Shown piece after piece: positions 44,502 to 52,466 of a stretch of DNA of 64,000 nucleotides. Source of the DNA: Bacillota bacterium (GTDB lineage: Bacteria; Bacillota; Ch66). Location of the stretch: contig JABLXP010000004.1 of the NCBI GenBank assembly GCA_013178045.1, positions 62,001-126,000 of the forward strand, written 5' to 3'. Position 1 is the first letter of the stretch, and each line of letters begins with the position of its first letter. The notes under the pieces are model-generated. The model ran no database searches. It was not told the DNA's origin and saw nothing but the letters and a program-made list of their open reading frames with translations. Position numbers and translations under genes: made by a program.

Positions 44502-45152
44502 ATGAAACAAGAACTGCGCCACCCCTTCGCCATCCGTTTCTTCCACTGGTGGAACATGGTGGCGATCACTATTTTAATCTTAACAGGATTTTATATCCAC
44601 AGCCCGTTGAAGTTCAGGCTGTTCAGCAATATGGATACGGCCCGGTACCTGCACTTCATCATGATGTATTTCTTGATCTTCGGAGTTATCGGCCGGCTTT
44701 ACTACATGTTTGCCACCGGGGATTACCGGAACATCTTATTCCAGCCAAGTGATATCAAAAAATTTCCGAGCATGATCAAATATTATCTCTTTCTGACCAA
44801 CCGTCACCCGTATTACGGTAAGTACAACCCCGGTCAGAAGATGATGTATACAGGGGTTTTTGTGCTAGCAATTGTCCAGATAATCACTGGTTTCATTCTC
44901 TACTGGCCGACCAAAATGAGTTATTGGGCATACTTGCTGGGCGGACCAATCATTGTCAGGATGATTCATTACTGTGTTACCTGGGTCTTTGTGCTTTCTG
45001 TACTGGTCCACGTCTATTTGGACATCGCGGAAGGTTTCCCGATCTTAAGGTCTATGTTTACGGGTTATATGCCGACTGATTTCTATCATGGAGATCATGA
45101 AGAGGAGCAGGTAGTGCCAACCGGCCAAAAGGCCAGCTTAAAAGCTAAGTAG
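44502..45152 (+). CDS. Hydrogenase cytochrome b subunit (HyaC type)
   Basis: This membrane subunit takes electrons from the small subunit and passes them to the quinone pool. The 216-residue protein has about four membrane spans and several histidines suited to binding two b hemes, in RFFHWWNMVAITILILTG, ARYLHFIMMYF, MIHYCVTWVFV and SVLVHVYLDIAEGFP. ATG 44502 is chosen over ATG 44496 because of the distance to AAAGGGGG. It follows the large subunit by 14 bases, an order typical of group 1 hydrogenase operons. Confidence 0.92.
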   Translation: MKQELRHPFAIRFFHWWNMVAITILILTGFYIHSPLKFRLFSNMDTARYLHFIMMYFLIFGVIGRLYYMFATGDYRNILFQPSDIKKFPSMIKYYLFLTNRHPYYGKYNPGQKMMYTGVFVLAIVQIITGFILYWPTKMSYWAYLLGGPIIVRMIHYCVTWVFVLSVLVHVYLDIAEGFPILRSMFTGYMPTDFYHGDHEEEQVVPTGQKASLKAK

Positions 45153-45164
45153 AGGGGAAAAATA

Positions 45165-45623
45165 TTGAGTAAAGTTTTGGTTTTAGGTGTTGGTAATTTA
45201 CTCTTGAAAGACGAAGGGGTGGGGGTTCACGTGGCGCACGAACTGATGAAGATGGAGCTCCCGCCTCAGGTTGAGGTGATTGATGCGGGCACAGCGGCCC
45301 TGGATATGTCACACATCATCAGCGAGGCCGATCGCCTGATCGTGGTTGATGCCCTCAAAGGCGGGCATGAACCCGGGGCTATTTATCGAGTCCGCCCGGA
45401 AGATTTAACCATCACCCCGGCAGAGTTCAACGTCTCCCTCCACCAGTCGAACCTGATCGAGACCCTTATGATGATCGAACAGATTGGGCGTCGACCGCCG
45501 ACCATTATTATCGGGGTTGAACCGAAGGAAATCACCTGGGACCTGGAACTGTCACCCGAGATTCGGGCCCGGCTTCCCCAGGTGATCCAGCTGGTTTTAG
45601 AGGAGATTAGTCGGTCAGATTGA
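45165..45623 (+). CDS. Hydrogenase maturation protease (HyaD/HybD family)
   Basis: This endopeptidase removes the C-terminal peptide of the large subunit once nickel is inserted. The 152-residue protein has LGVGNLLLKDEGVGVHVAHEL with the nickel-sensing Glu/Asp, VIDAGTAALDM with the second acidic residue, and NVSLHQSNLIETL with the conserved His. Its substrate here would be the large subunit, cut after His466. TTG 45165 follows GAGGGG. It ends the hydrogenase operon. Confidence 0.93.
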   Translation: MSKVLVLGVGNLLLKDEGVGVHVAHELMKMELPPQVEVIDAGTAALDMSHIISEADRLIVVDALKGGHEPGAIYRVRPEDLTITPAEFNVSLHQSNLIETLMMIEQIGRRPPTIIIGVEPKEITWDLELSPEIRARLPQVIQLVLEEISRSD

Positions 45624-45635
45624 CAGGAGAGCCTT

Positions 45636-45716
45636 GAGCTTCGGTGTGCTTTTTGGCAGCCGAAGCTCCTTCTATGAACCAGGGAAGCTCCTGCCTCTTT
45701 AGGCGGGAGAGGCTTC
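45636..45716 (+). terminator. Pair of hairpins after the hydrogenase operon
   Basis: GAGCTTCGG (45636-45644) and CCGAAGCTC (45660-45668) form a perfect 9-bp stem. A second stem follows, CTCCTGCCT/AGGCGGGAG (45688-45709, one G-T pair), extended by GAAG/CTTC. Both share the word GAAGCTC. Neither has a strong T run, so termination is likely but not certain. The following A/T-rich stretch to 45,930 has no gene. Confidence 0.5.
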
Positions 45717-45935
45717 GCTACAAACAGGAAATTATAAAGATATATTTATATTGTGGGCAATAAAAATAAAAAAGACAGCCATTTAAAATTAAATTTTTTT
45801 GGTGGGAGGAATTAGTACGAGAAGGTCGAATTAATCCCGAGAGTAACACAAATTTTATCAACGTGTTATGATGGTCTGATGAAAAAGGAGGGGGTTAAAA
45901 ATTTATAATCTCTAAGGCATTATAAAAATTTTTTA

Positions 45936-45971
45936 TACCTCTAGGTAGCAAAAAATTTTTACGCCTAGGTA
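45936..45971. promoter_or_regulatory. Tandem dyads upstream of the nickel transporter
   Basis: TACCTCTAGGTA (45936-45947) and TACGCCTAGGTA (45960-45971) are two similar imperfect dyads, each followed by GCA and each preceded by an A5T5-type run, so the unit of about 24 bases is repeated. They sit 66-100 bases before cbiM. A metal-responsive regulator site is likely; nikR lies at the end of the same gene group, but the dyads do not resemble the E. coli NikR operator. Confidence 0.5.
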
Positions 45972-46036
45972 GCACGATTTGATGAGATTTAACACTGCAT
46001 TTATTAATTGACTGTTATTGGTGGGGGGTAGTTAAT

Positions 46037-46732
46037 ATGCATATTCCAGATGGTTACCTGAGTCCGCAAACGGCAATTCCGCTGATCGGGGCCATGATCC
46101 CGATCTGGGGAGTAGCCATAAAAAAAGTCAAATCAACACTAAAAAAGAGAGAAGTACCGCTTCTAGCTATAGGAGCCGCTTTTTCTTTTACCATTATGAT
46201 GTTTAACTTGCCGATACCCGGCGGAAGTTCTGCTCATGCGGTTGGAGCGGTATTGGTCGCGATACTGCTTGGCCCCTGGGCGGCGTGTATTGGGGTATCA
46301 ATAGCTTTGATAATCCAGGCGTTGGTTTTTGGAGATGGAGGGGTGCTGGCCATTGGGGCTAACTGTTTTAACATGGGAGTAGCGATGCCCTTCGCGGGAT
46401 ATTTTGTCTACAAGTTAGTAAAAGGGAAATCGGACATGTTGTCTAACCGCGGCATAATCGCGGCGGCGCTAGGGGGATACGTGGGTTTGAACTTGGCTGC
46501 TTTTTTTACGGCGCTTGAGTTTGGCACCCAGTATCATCTCTTTCAGGCGGCTGATGGCACGCCCCTCTACTTCATGTATCCGATTAAGATCGCTGTTGGC
46601 GCCATGATGGCGGAACACTTGATTTTTGCTGGTCCAGTTGAGGGAGTGGTAACGGTTTTGGGGATGGTCTTCGCCGTAAAAAACTACCCATCAATTGCCT
46701 CGGGCAAGGTCTTAGTCAAAGCAGATAATTAG
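46037..46732 (+). CDS. ECF-type nickel/cobalt transporter substrate-binding membrane protein CbiM/NikM
   Basis: This is the S component of an energy-coupling-factor transporter for Ni2+ or Co2+. The 231-residue protein begins MHIPDGYLSP, whose N-terminal Met-His-Ile-Pro-Asp segment forms the metal site in the family. It has about six membrane spans, with IPGGSSAHAVGAVLVAILLGPWAA and FGDGGVLAIGANCFNMGVAMP. The neighbours (hydrogenase, nikR) favour nickel as substrate over cobalt. ATG 46037 follows GGTGGGGGG. Confidence 0.93.
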   Translation: MHIPDGYLSPQTAIPLIGAMIPIWGVAIKKVKSTLKKREVPLLAIGAAFSFTIMMFNLPIPGGSSAHAVGAVLVAILLGPWAACIGVSIALIIQALVFGDGGVLAIGANCFNMGVAMPFAGYFVYKLVKGKSDMLSNRGIIAAALGGYVGLNLAAFFTALEFGTQYHLFQAADGTPLYFMYPIKIAVGAMMAEHLIFAGPVEGVVTVLGMVFAVKNYPSIASGKVLVKADN

Positions 46733-46751
46733 GAAATGGGGGTTAGGGCGT

Positions 46752-47063
46752 GTGATTAAGGACTTTCGAAACTTGTGGCTTGCTTTAGGGGTTTTAATTA
46801 TTTTATCTCCGCTCGGTTTGATCGCTACAGGGACTGCCTTTGGCGAATGGTCAAAGGAGGAACTATTGGCCGAGGTCGGTTTTATTCCAGCTGGTTTAGA
46901 AAAGTTCGCTGATATGTGGAAATATGTGCTATTACCTGATTACAGCATACCGGGCCTGGAAGGTCCTCTGCAATCAGCTTTTGGTTATATCTTTTCCGCT
47001 GTTATCGGGGTTGCCCTGGTCGTGGCCGTTATAATGATGTTCTCCAGAATTGTCCGCGAGTAG
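46752..47063 (+). CDS. PDGLE-domain accessory protein CbiN/NikN-like
   Basis: The 103-residue protein has an N-terminal membrane span (WLALGVLIILSPLGLIATGTAFGEW), an extracytoplasmic loop with PDYSIPGLEGPLQSAFGYI and a C-terminal span (VIGVALVVAVIMMF). This is the two-span arrangement of the small accessory subunits that CbiM/NikM proteins need for metal loading. GTG 46752 is 19 bases after cbiM. A hairpin in the following gap may reduce transcription of the next genes. Confidence 0.85.
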   Translation: MIKDFRNLWLALGVLIILSPLGLIATGTAFGEWSKEELLAEVGFIPAGLEKFADMWKYVLLPDYSIPGLEGPLQSAFGYIFSAVIGVALVVAVIMMFSRIVRE

Positions 47064-47148
47064 TATAATATCCTGTTTTGTATTCGCTTCATTGAACTAA
47101 TCTTCGCTATGGCTCCAGAAGTCGTGGCCTGATATCCCTCTTAATTGT

Positions 47149-47184
47149 ACGAGGTGTCTTATTGCATGGCACCTCGTCCTTTTC
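47149..47184 (+). terminator. Hairpin between the NikN-like and cbiQ genes
   Basis: ACGAGGTG (47149-47156) and CACCTCGT (47170-47177) form an 8-bp stem followed by CCTTTTC. It may be a partial terminator or RNA-stabilising stem within the transporter operon. Confidence 0.5.
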
Positions 47185-47229
47185 AGTTTGATGAAAGCTT
47201 TCTGAAAGTTTAATGAGGAGGCAGATACG

Positions 47230-48168
47230 ATGCTGCCTGAATGGATGGTCGAGAAACAAGGGAGTAGTGTAACCAGGCAAACGAAAACAATTCGTCGGCC
47301 TTACCATTACTTGACGAAAAGTATTGGCCAAATGAACAAGGCGATTTTTGACGACCTGTCGACGGAACGATACGCTTCCCTGAAAGGACTCTGGCAGCAA
47401 CTTGATCCAAGAATCAAGTTGATCTCGACTGTGGTGTTGATTGCCCTAGCGGCCCTGGCCAAGAGCCTCTGGGTTCTATTGGGTCTCCTGGGCTGTTCAA
47501 TTGGCTTGATGAAAGCCTCGCGGTTACCTGTATGGACCTTACAAAAACGAATATGGGGTTTTGTCCCCCTGTTAACGCTCTTGGCAGCCCTCCCGGGAAC
47601 GTTAAACATTTTTGTCGACGGAGATCCTTTGCTGTATCTCTATCAATCTCCTTACCCAGACAAAATATTTGGTCTTATTGACCTACCTACCAGCATTTAT
47701 ATAACTAGACAAGGAAGCCGGGCAGCCTTATTCTTGGTCATGCGGGTGGGAATATCGGTTTCTATGGGCACTCTCTTGACTCTCACTACGCCGATCGCGA
47801 AACTTCTCAAGTCATTGCGGGTGTTGAGAATTCCGCCATTGTTTGTTATGATGATTGAAATGAGTTATCGATACCTGATTCTGCTTCTTCATACTTCGAT
47901 TGAGATGTTTGAAGCGCGCAGCTTGCGGACGGTAGGTGAACTTTCCTTACGGCAAAAACGAGCTCTGGTTGGTTCTTCAATTGGGGCCTTGTTTGCTAAG
48001 AGCATGGTGCTCTCGGATGAGGTTTACATGGCGATGAGTGCCCGAGGCTATACCGGGGAAGCGGTAAGTATAGGCCAAGTACAATTAAAAAGGTTAGATT
48101 TGAACTGGATAGGGTTTCTGTTAATAATAGTACTCATTACAATCATGGGGGAATTGAAACTTGTCTAA
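47230..48168 (+). CDS. ECF transporter transmembrane component CbiQ/NikQ
   Basis: This is the T component that couples the ATPase to the substrate-binding membrane protein. The 312-residue protein has an unusually long cytoplasmic N-terminus of about 60 residues before LDPRIKLISTVVLIALAAL, then about five membrane spans, and the ATPase-contact motifs of the family in MFEARSLRTVG and EVYMAMSARGYTGEA. It overlaps the ATPase gene by 8 bases. A later start is possible, but ATG 47230 follows GAGGAGG. Confidence 0.9.
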   Translation: MLPEWMVEKQGSSVTRQTKTIRRPYHYLTKSIGQMNKAIFDDLSTERYASLKGLWQQLDPRIKLISTVVLIALAALAKSLWVLLGLLGCSIGLMKASRLPVWTLQKRIWGFVPLLTLLAALPGTLNIFVDGDPLLYLYQSPYPDKIFGLIDLPTSIYITRQGSRAALFLVMRVGISVSMGTLLTLTTPIAKLLKSLRVLRIPPLFVMMIEMSYRYLILLLHTSIEMFEARSLRTVGELSLRQKRALVGSSIGALFAKSMVLSDEVYMAMSARGYTGEAVSIGQVQLKRLDLNWIGFLLIIVLITIMGELKLV

Positions 48169-48961
48169 AGCGCCGCTTTTTAGCCTCAAAAACATAATGT
48201 TCGGCTATAGTCCGGGCGAACCAGTTTTTGAGAGAATTAGCTTGACCATTTATCCGGGCGAGAAGATTTGTATACTCGGGGCGAACGGATCTGGAAAATC
48301 AACGCTGTTAAAGCTCATCTGCGGTTTGGTTTTTCCTTGGGCGGGGCAGTTCACGGCTTTTGGGGATGAAATCAGTGAAAAATACTTTGAAAATGACGTC
48401 CTGGCTAAAGAATATCATCGGCGAGTGGGATTTGTCTTTCAAAACTCTGATGCCCAGCTTTTTTCCACCAGGGTTTGGGATGAGATCGCTTTTGGACCGC
48501 TGCAGATGGGGTGGGGAAGCGAGGCCGTCAAGCAAAGAGTCGAGGACGTGCTGAAAATGCTAAATCTTTGCCATTTACGGGACAGGTCACCGTATCGTTT
48601 GAGTGGGGGGGAGAAAAAGAAGGTCGCAGTGGCCGCGGTCCTGGCGTTAAACCCTGAGGTATTAGTTTTGGATGAACCAACCAATGGTCTGGACCCGAAA
48701 ACGCAAAGGTGGTTGACAGAATTATTGCTCGAACTGAATAATCATGGCCGCACCATCATCACTGCTACGCATAATTTGGAATTGGCTCATGCCATTTCTG
48801 ACCGTGTTCTTGTTTTATCAGAGCAGCATGAACTAGTCTATGATGGACCGAGTTTAGCTGCTTTAGAAAACAAAGAGTTATTGATGTCGGTCAATCTGAT
48901 TGACGAATACTGTCACAATCATGGGGATGGGGCGCATATTCATCTGCATACTCATGATTAA
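48161..48961 (+). CDS. ECF transporter ATPase CbiO/NikO
   Basis: The 266-residue ABC ATPase powers nickel or cobalt uptake. It has Walker A GANGSGKST, the Q-loop FVFQNSDAQLFSTRV (typical of CbiO), the signature LSGGEKKK, Walker B VLVLDEPTNGLDP and the switch His in TATHNLEL. The C-terminus ends in a His-rich tail, HNHGDGAHIHLHTHD, likely to bind nickel. TTG 48161 overlaps cbiQ. The transporter lacks nothing obvious: M, N, Q and O parts are all present. Confidence 0.94.
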   Translation: MSKAPLFSLKNIMFGYSPGEPVFERISLTIYPGEKICILGANGSGKSTLLKLICGLVFPWAGQFTAFGDEISEKYFENDVLAKEYHRRVGFVFQNSDAQLFSTRVWDEIAFGPLQMGWGSEAVKQRVEDVLKMLNLCHLRDRSPYRLSGGEKKKVAVAAVLALNPEVLVLDEPTNGLDPKTQRWLTELLLELNNHGRTIITATHNLELAHAISDRVLVLSEQHELVYDGPSLAALENKELLMSVNLIDEYCHNHGDGAHIHLHTHD

Positions 48962-49071
48962 GATAAATGTTTGTAAAATTCCGGGCAACAGCAGGAGTTG
49001 ACTAATTTAAAGAGAATTCAGTATAAATATCACGCTTTTCTGAAGATGTGCCACGAGGAAGGAGGAGTGGG

Positions 49072-49494
49072 ATGGCAGAGGAACTGGTCCGTTTTGGTGT
49101 CTCGATGAATGCCCAGTTATTAGCTAAGTTCGATCGGCTGATCCGGCGCAAGGGTTATGCTAACCGGTCAGAAGCCATTCGCGATATGGTGCGCGGGCTA
49201 TTAGTTGACGAGGAGTGGCAAACTGGTTCATCAGAGGTGGTTGGCACGGCGACCCTGGTCTATGATCACCACGTCAACAACTTGGCCACAACCTTAAATG
49301 AAATTCAGCATGATCATCACTCTGTGATTATTTCGACGCTCCATGTCCATCTGGATCACCACAACTGCCTGGAGGTCCTGGTCCTGAAGGGAAAAGCGGA
49401 TGAGATCAAGCAGGTGGGGGAGCGACTGATCTCAGTGAAAGGCGTCAAGCACGGTAAACTGGTGTTTACCTCAACTGGGAAGGAATTGACTTAA
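49072..49494 (+). CDS. nikR: Nickel-responsive regulator NikR
   Basis: NikR is a ribbon-helix-helix repressor with a C-terminal ACT-like nickel-binding domain; it turns down nickel uptake when nickel is sufficient. The 140-residue protein has the DNA-binding part [20 protein letters not shown] and [11 protein letters not shown]. The nickel site is visible as His in QHDHHSVII, the HVH pair in [11 protein letters not shown], and the Cys of the same segment. ATG 49072 follows GGAAGGAGGAG; the frame upstream to 49048 is not coding. Its targets are probably the adjacent transporter genes. Confidence 0.95.
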   Translation: MAEELVRFGVSMNAQLLAKFDRLIRRKGYANRSEAIRDMVRGLLVDEEWQTGSSEVVGTATLVYDHHVNNLATTLNEIQHDHHSVIISTLHVHLDHHNCLEVLVLKGKADEIKQVGERLISVKGVKHGKLVFTSTGKELT

Positions 49495-49558
49495 CCTTGA
49501 TTACTTTGGGGCAGCAGACGGAATAAGTCGTTTAACTAAACTGAGGGAGGAATAAAAA

Positions 49559-49807
49559 ATGTGTGAATGTTGCGGCTCACCTCATAAAATCAACCATGTC
49601 TCCCACGTTCATGTCCACGGATTGAACAGCGAGGCTGATGTGGAACGGTTGAACGAAGAACTGAAGCGGATCCCGGGAACAACCCTGGTGGAGATGACTG
49701 CCGGGCACCGCGGGCACGGGATAATTACATTTGATACCCGATTTATCAGCGAAGATAGCCTGCGGGTGCTGATCGAGAAGTTGGGGTATGAAACCCACCA
49801 ACACTAA
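49559..49807 (+). CDS. Small Cys/His-rich protein, HMA-like
   Basis: The 82-residue protein begins MCECCGSPHKINHVSHVHVHGL, shown here as CECCGSPH plus HVSHVHVHG: three Cys and several His within 20 residues. The remainder, with SEADVERLNEELKRIPGTTLVEM and DSLRVLIEKLGYETHQH, resembles a small ferredoxin-like fold of the heavy-metal-associated type, though without the usual GMTCxxC motif. It lies 64 bases after nikR with GGGAGGAA before its ATG. A nickel storage or delivery role is inferred from composition and neighbours only. I do not recognise a named family. Confidence 0.7.
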   Translation: MCECCGSPHKINHVSHVHVHGLNSEADVERLNEELKRIPGTTLVEMTAGHRGHGIITFDTRFISEDSLRVLIEKLGYETHQH

Positions 49808-49918
49808 AGGGTCGTCTAGGTTTTAACTTGTTTTATTCAAAGTTCACTTTTTAGTTTAGTGAGCAGGATTTTGTATTAACAGGTCGAAATATAAAAACGA
49901 TAATAGGTAACCACTTTC

Positions 49919-50035
49919 TGTCTCCGAGCTTGATCGCCTGAAGCCTTTGAGGTATGGTGATCAGGCCGATAGGGTGTGGCGGGAAACGGCTACGCCTCCC
50001 GGTTGGAAAGGAGTGCAGTTGGTCGGGTTGTGGAT
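49919..50035 (+). ncRNA. Candidate Moco/Tuco riboswitch upstream of tupB
   Basis: The 313-base gap before the tungstate/molybdate transporter genes contains a structured block. GCCTGA and TCAGGC (49936-49965) pair, CGGGA and TCCCG (49980-50001) pair, and the segment GCCTCCCGGTTGGAAAGGAG has the CTCC...GGAAAGGAG arrangement that I associate with the Moco RNA motif. This riboswitch class senses molybdenum or tungsten cofactor and sits upstream of their transport and synthesis genes. A terminator hairpin follows at 50043-50082. The assignment is from memory of the motif and needs a covariance model search. Confidence 0.5.
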
Positions 50036-50042
50036 TTTTCAT

Positions 50043-50089
50043 GACCAGGCACCACTGTGCCCTACTAGCACTGTGCCTGGTCTTATTAT
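50043..50089 (+). terminator. Terminator hairpin after the riboswitch candidate
   Basis: GACCAGGCAC (50043-50052) and GTGCCTGGTC (50073-50082) form a perfect 10-bp stem followed by TTATTAT. CACTGTGCC occurs twice inside (50053 and 50069), giving possible alternative pairings, as expected for a switchable expression platform. Confidence 0.65.
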
Positions 50090-50120
50090 GTAAATTTTGC
50101 CGTCATGGGAGTGATTAGAA

Positions 50121-50819
50121 TTGGAGCTGGTTTGGGAGGGCCTGGTTCAAGCCGCCCAGATGTTATTCACCCTTGATCCGGAAGTACTGGCGATTTCCTG
50201 GCTGACGCTCAAGGTTTCCGGGATGGCGACATTGATCAGTGTCTTGATCGGGATTCCGATCGGGGCAGCCTTAGCCCTGACTGAATTTCCCGGGCGGAAG
50301 TTTTTAGTCAGCTTGGTCAACTTCGGGATGGGCTTACCGCCGGTTGTGGTTGGCCTGTGGGTAAGTATCTTGCTGTGGCGCTCCGGGCCACTTGGGTTTT
50401 TGGGAATGATGTACACGCCGGGGGCAATGATTATTGCTCAAGCGGTGATTGCTTCTCCCATCGTCACTAGTTTCTCGCTCGCGGCGATTCAGCAACTTAA
50501 TCCCAAACTGCGCCTGCAAATCCTGGCACTGGGGGCAACCCCAGGGCAACTCCTCTGGTATTTGATGCGGGAAGCTAGACTGGGTTTACTGGCGGCCGTG
50601 ATGGCCGGTTTCGGTGGGGTAGTGTCCGAAGTTGGGGCTTCCATGATGGTTGGGGGTAACATCAAGGGAGAGACCCGAGTGCTGACCACAGCAACCGTGA
50701 TGGAGGTTTCCAAAGGGAACTTTGACGTGGCGATTGCCTTAAGTATAGTGTTGCTGCTTCTAACGTATGGCGTTACCGCTGTGCTCACCACGATTCAACA
50801 GCAGAGGAGAATATCATGA
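50121..50819 (+). CDS. tupB: Tungstate/molybdate ABC transporter permease TupB-like
   Basis: The 232-residue protein is a membrane permease with about five spans. It has the ABC permease EAA loop near AIQQLNPKLRLQILALGATPGQLLWYLMREAR (in parts: NPKLRLQILALGATPGQ) and the family segments MGLPPVVVGLWVSILLWRSGP and GFGGVVSEVGASMMVGGNI. These fit the TupB/WtpB group that imports tungstate, needed for tungsten enzymes such as formate dehydrogenases. TTG 50121 follows GGGAGTG. The solute-binding protein TupA is not next to it. Confidence 0.88.
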   Translation: MELVWEGLVQAAQMLFTLDPEVLAISWLTLKVSGMATLISVLIGIPIGAALALTEFPGRKFLVSLVNFGMGLPPVVVGLWVSILLWRSGPLGFLGMMYTPGAMIIAQAVIASPIVTSFSLAAIQQLNPKLRLQILALGATPGQLLWYLMREARLGLLAAVMAGFGGVVSEVGASMMVGGNIKGETRVLTTATVMEVSKGNFDVAIALSIVLLLLTYGVTAVLTTIQQQRRIS

Positions 50820-51523
50820 GTAGTGTTGTTTTGCAGGTAACGGATCTTCAGCTGGTTAAAGGAAGGCAAACGATCTTGGATATTCCTTTCCTTTCAGTTA
50901 CGGAAGGGGAGGTCCTGGTGATTATGGGGCCTAATGGGGCAGGGAAGACCACATTGCTTCAAGTTTTGGCGGCCCTACAACCGCCGACCACCGGGACCAT
51001 TACTTTCCGGGGGTATAATGTGACCAGACTTAATCCGGTGAAACTGCGGCGGCGCATGGCGGTGGTCTTCCAGGAACCGTTGCTTTTAGATACCACCGTT
51101 TATGAGAATGTCGCTGTGGGTCTAAAAATTCGCGGTGTACCTCGGGCGGAAAGACATGCCCGAGTGGAGAAGTGGCTGGACCGGCTGGGAATCAGTGGGC
51201 TGGCGCAGCGGTCGGTGCGGTATTTGTCAGGGGGCGAGGCGCAGCGGGTGAGTTTAGCCCGGGCTTTTGTGCTGGAGCCAGAAGTACTCTTTATGGATGA
51301 GCCGTTTTCGGCGCTTGACCGGGAATCCCGGCTCAGTTTGCTTGAGGAGATTGGCAGTTTGCTCAAGTCAACGCGGCTGACCACGGTTTTCGTCACCCAC
51401 CGTCAATCTGAAGCCCTGATGTTAGCTGACAGCCTTTGCTTTATGGAAGCTGGTCGCATTGTCAGACGGGAAACAGTCGGCCAATTTCAGAAGCGGCTCG
51501 GACCAGTTGCCGATTGGGTTTGA
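50816..51523 (+). CDS. tupC: Tungstate/molybdate ABC transporter ATPase TupC-like
   Basis: The 235-residue ABC ATPase has Walker A GPNGAGKTT, the Q-loop VVFQEPLLLDTTVYENV, the signature LSGGEAQR, Walker B VLFMDEPFSALD and the switch FVTHRQSEA. Its gene overlaps tupB by 4 bases (ATGAG), so the two proteins form one transporter. The call as tungstate rather than molybdate or phosphate rests on the permease partner and on the upstream Moco-type RNA. Confidence 0.88.
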   Translation: MSSVVLQVTDLQLVKGRQTILDIPFLSVTEGEVLVIMGPNGAGKTTLLQVLAALQPPTTGTITFRGYNVTRLNPVKLRRRMAVVFQEPLLLDTTVYENVAVGLKIRGVPRAERHARVEKWLDRLGISGLAQRSVRYLSGGEAQRVSLARAFVLEPEVLFMDEPFSALDRESRLSLLEEIGSLLKSTRLTTVFVTHRQSEALMLADSLCFMEAGRIVRRETVGQFQKRLGPVADWV

Positions 51524-51607
51524 AAGCAGAGTCCCCCAAATGGGAAACGGGGACCGTAGTAAAACCGGCCCGGTTATGGTAAACTGATAGGCAGGTAGGT
51601 GAGGTGG

Positions 51608-52429
51608 ATGGACCATTGGACCCTTCATGAGACGGAAGGGATTAAATATTTTTGCCTCCCCAGCTTCGAACAGACCGGTCTGGTGAAGCATGCCTTTACC
51701 ACCCGGTGGGGAGGCCACAGTAGGGAAGAGTTTGCTGATTTCAACCAGGCCTTGCATGTCGGTGATAACCCCGAGGTGGTAGTGGCCAATCGGAAACGGA
51801 TGGCCCTGGCCCTGGGGATTAGTCTGGAGGATCTTGTCGTGGGAGAGCAGGTCCACGGTGACCGGGTCGGGGTGGTCACCCGGGCTGACCGTGGTAAAGG
51901 GGCCCGCGCGGAGGTCACGGCGATCCCCGCAACCGACGCCTTGATTACCAACGAACCCGGGGTGGCCCTGGCCACACACCATGCCGATTGTGTTGCGATA
52001 TTTTTACTGGACCCGGTTCGGCGGGCGATTGGGCTGGCTCACGCCGGCTGGAAAGGGACAGCCCTGGAGGTTGGCCGCAAAGCTCTGCTGCGCATGGGAG
52101 ATCAGTTCGGTACCCGGCCGGAAGATTGTTTGGTGGGAATTTCTCCCTCGATTGGTCCCTGCTGCTATGAGGTTGACACGCGAGTGCGCGACCAGTTGCC
52201 AGCTTATTTCTTGACCTGGCCGGGAGTTTTGGTTGATAAAGGTGAGGGGCACTACCAGTTTGACCTCTGGGAGGCCAACCGGCGGTCATTACTCACGCTG
52301 GGTGTACCTTATACCAACATTTCGGTTAGCCGCCTGTGCACGTGTTGTCATCCTGAAATGTTTTTTTCTTATCGTTTCACGGGTGGACGAACAGGCCGCA
52401 TGAGTGCTGTACTCATGCTCAGAGATTAG
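51608..52429 (+). CDS. pgeF: Peptidoglycan editing factor PgeF (laccase-domain, YfiH/YlmD)
   Basis: PgeF/YlmD proteins are copper- or zinc-binding enzymes that remove wrongly incorporated amino acids from peptidoglycan precursors or act on purine nucleosides. The 273-residue protein has HHADCVAIFL, HAGWKGTALEV and GPCCYEVD, which supply the His/Cys metal ligands, and ends in a Cys-rich segment SRLCTCCHPEMFFSYR. ATG 51608 or GTG 51599 may be the start. In Bacillus ylmD lies just before ylmE-sepF; here a two-component system and an HlyD-like gene lie between. Confidence 0.92.
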   Translation: MDHWTLHETEGIKYFCLPSFEQTGLVKHAFTTRWGGHSREEFADFNQALHVGDNPEVVVANRKRMALALGISLEDLVVGEQVHGDRVGVVTRADRGKGARAEVTAIPATDALITNEPGVALATHHADCVAIFLLDPVRRAIGLAHAGWKGTALEVGRKALLRMGDQFGTRPEDCLVGISPSIGPCCYEVDTRVRDQLPAYFLTWPGVLVDKGEGHYQFDLWEANRRSLLTLGVPYTNISVSRLCTCCHPEMFFSYRFTGGRTGRMSAVLMLRD

Positions 52430-52466
52430 CCCAATCCTTTACCCGACTACACAAGGAGGGATAAGG

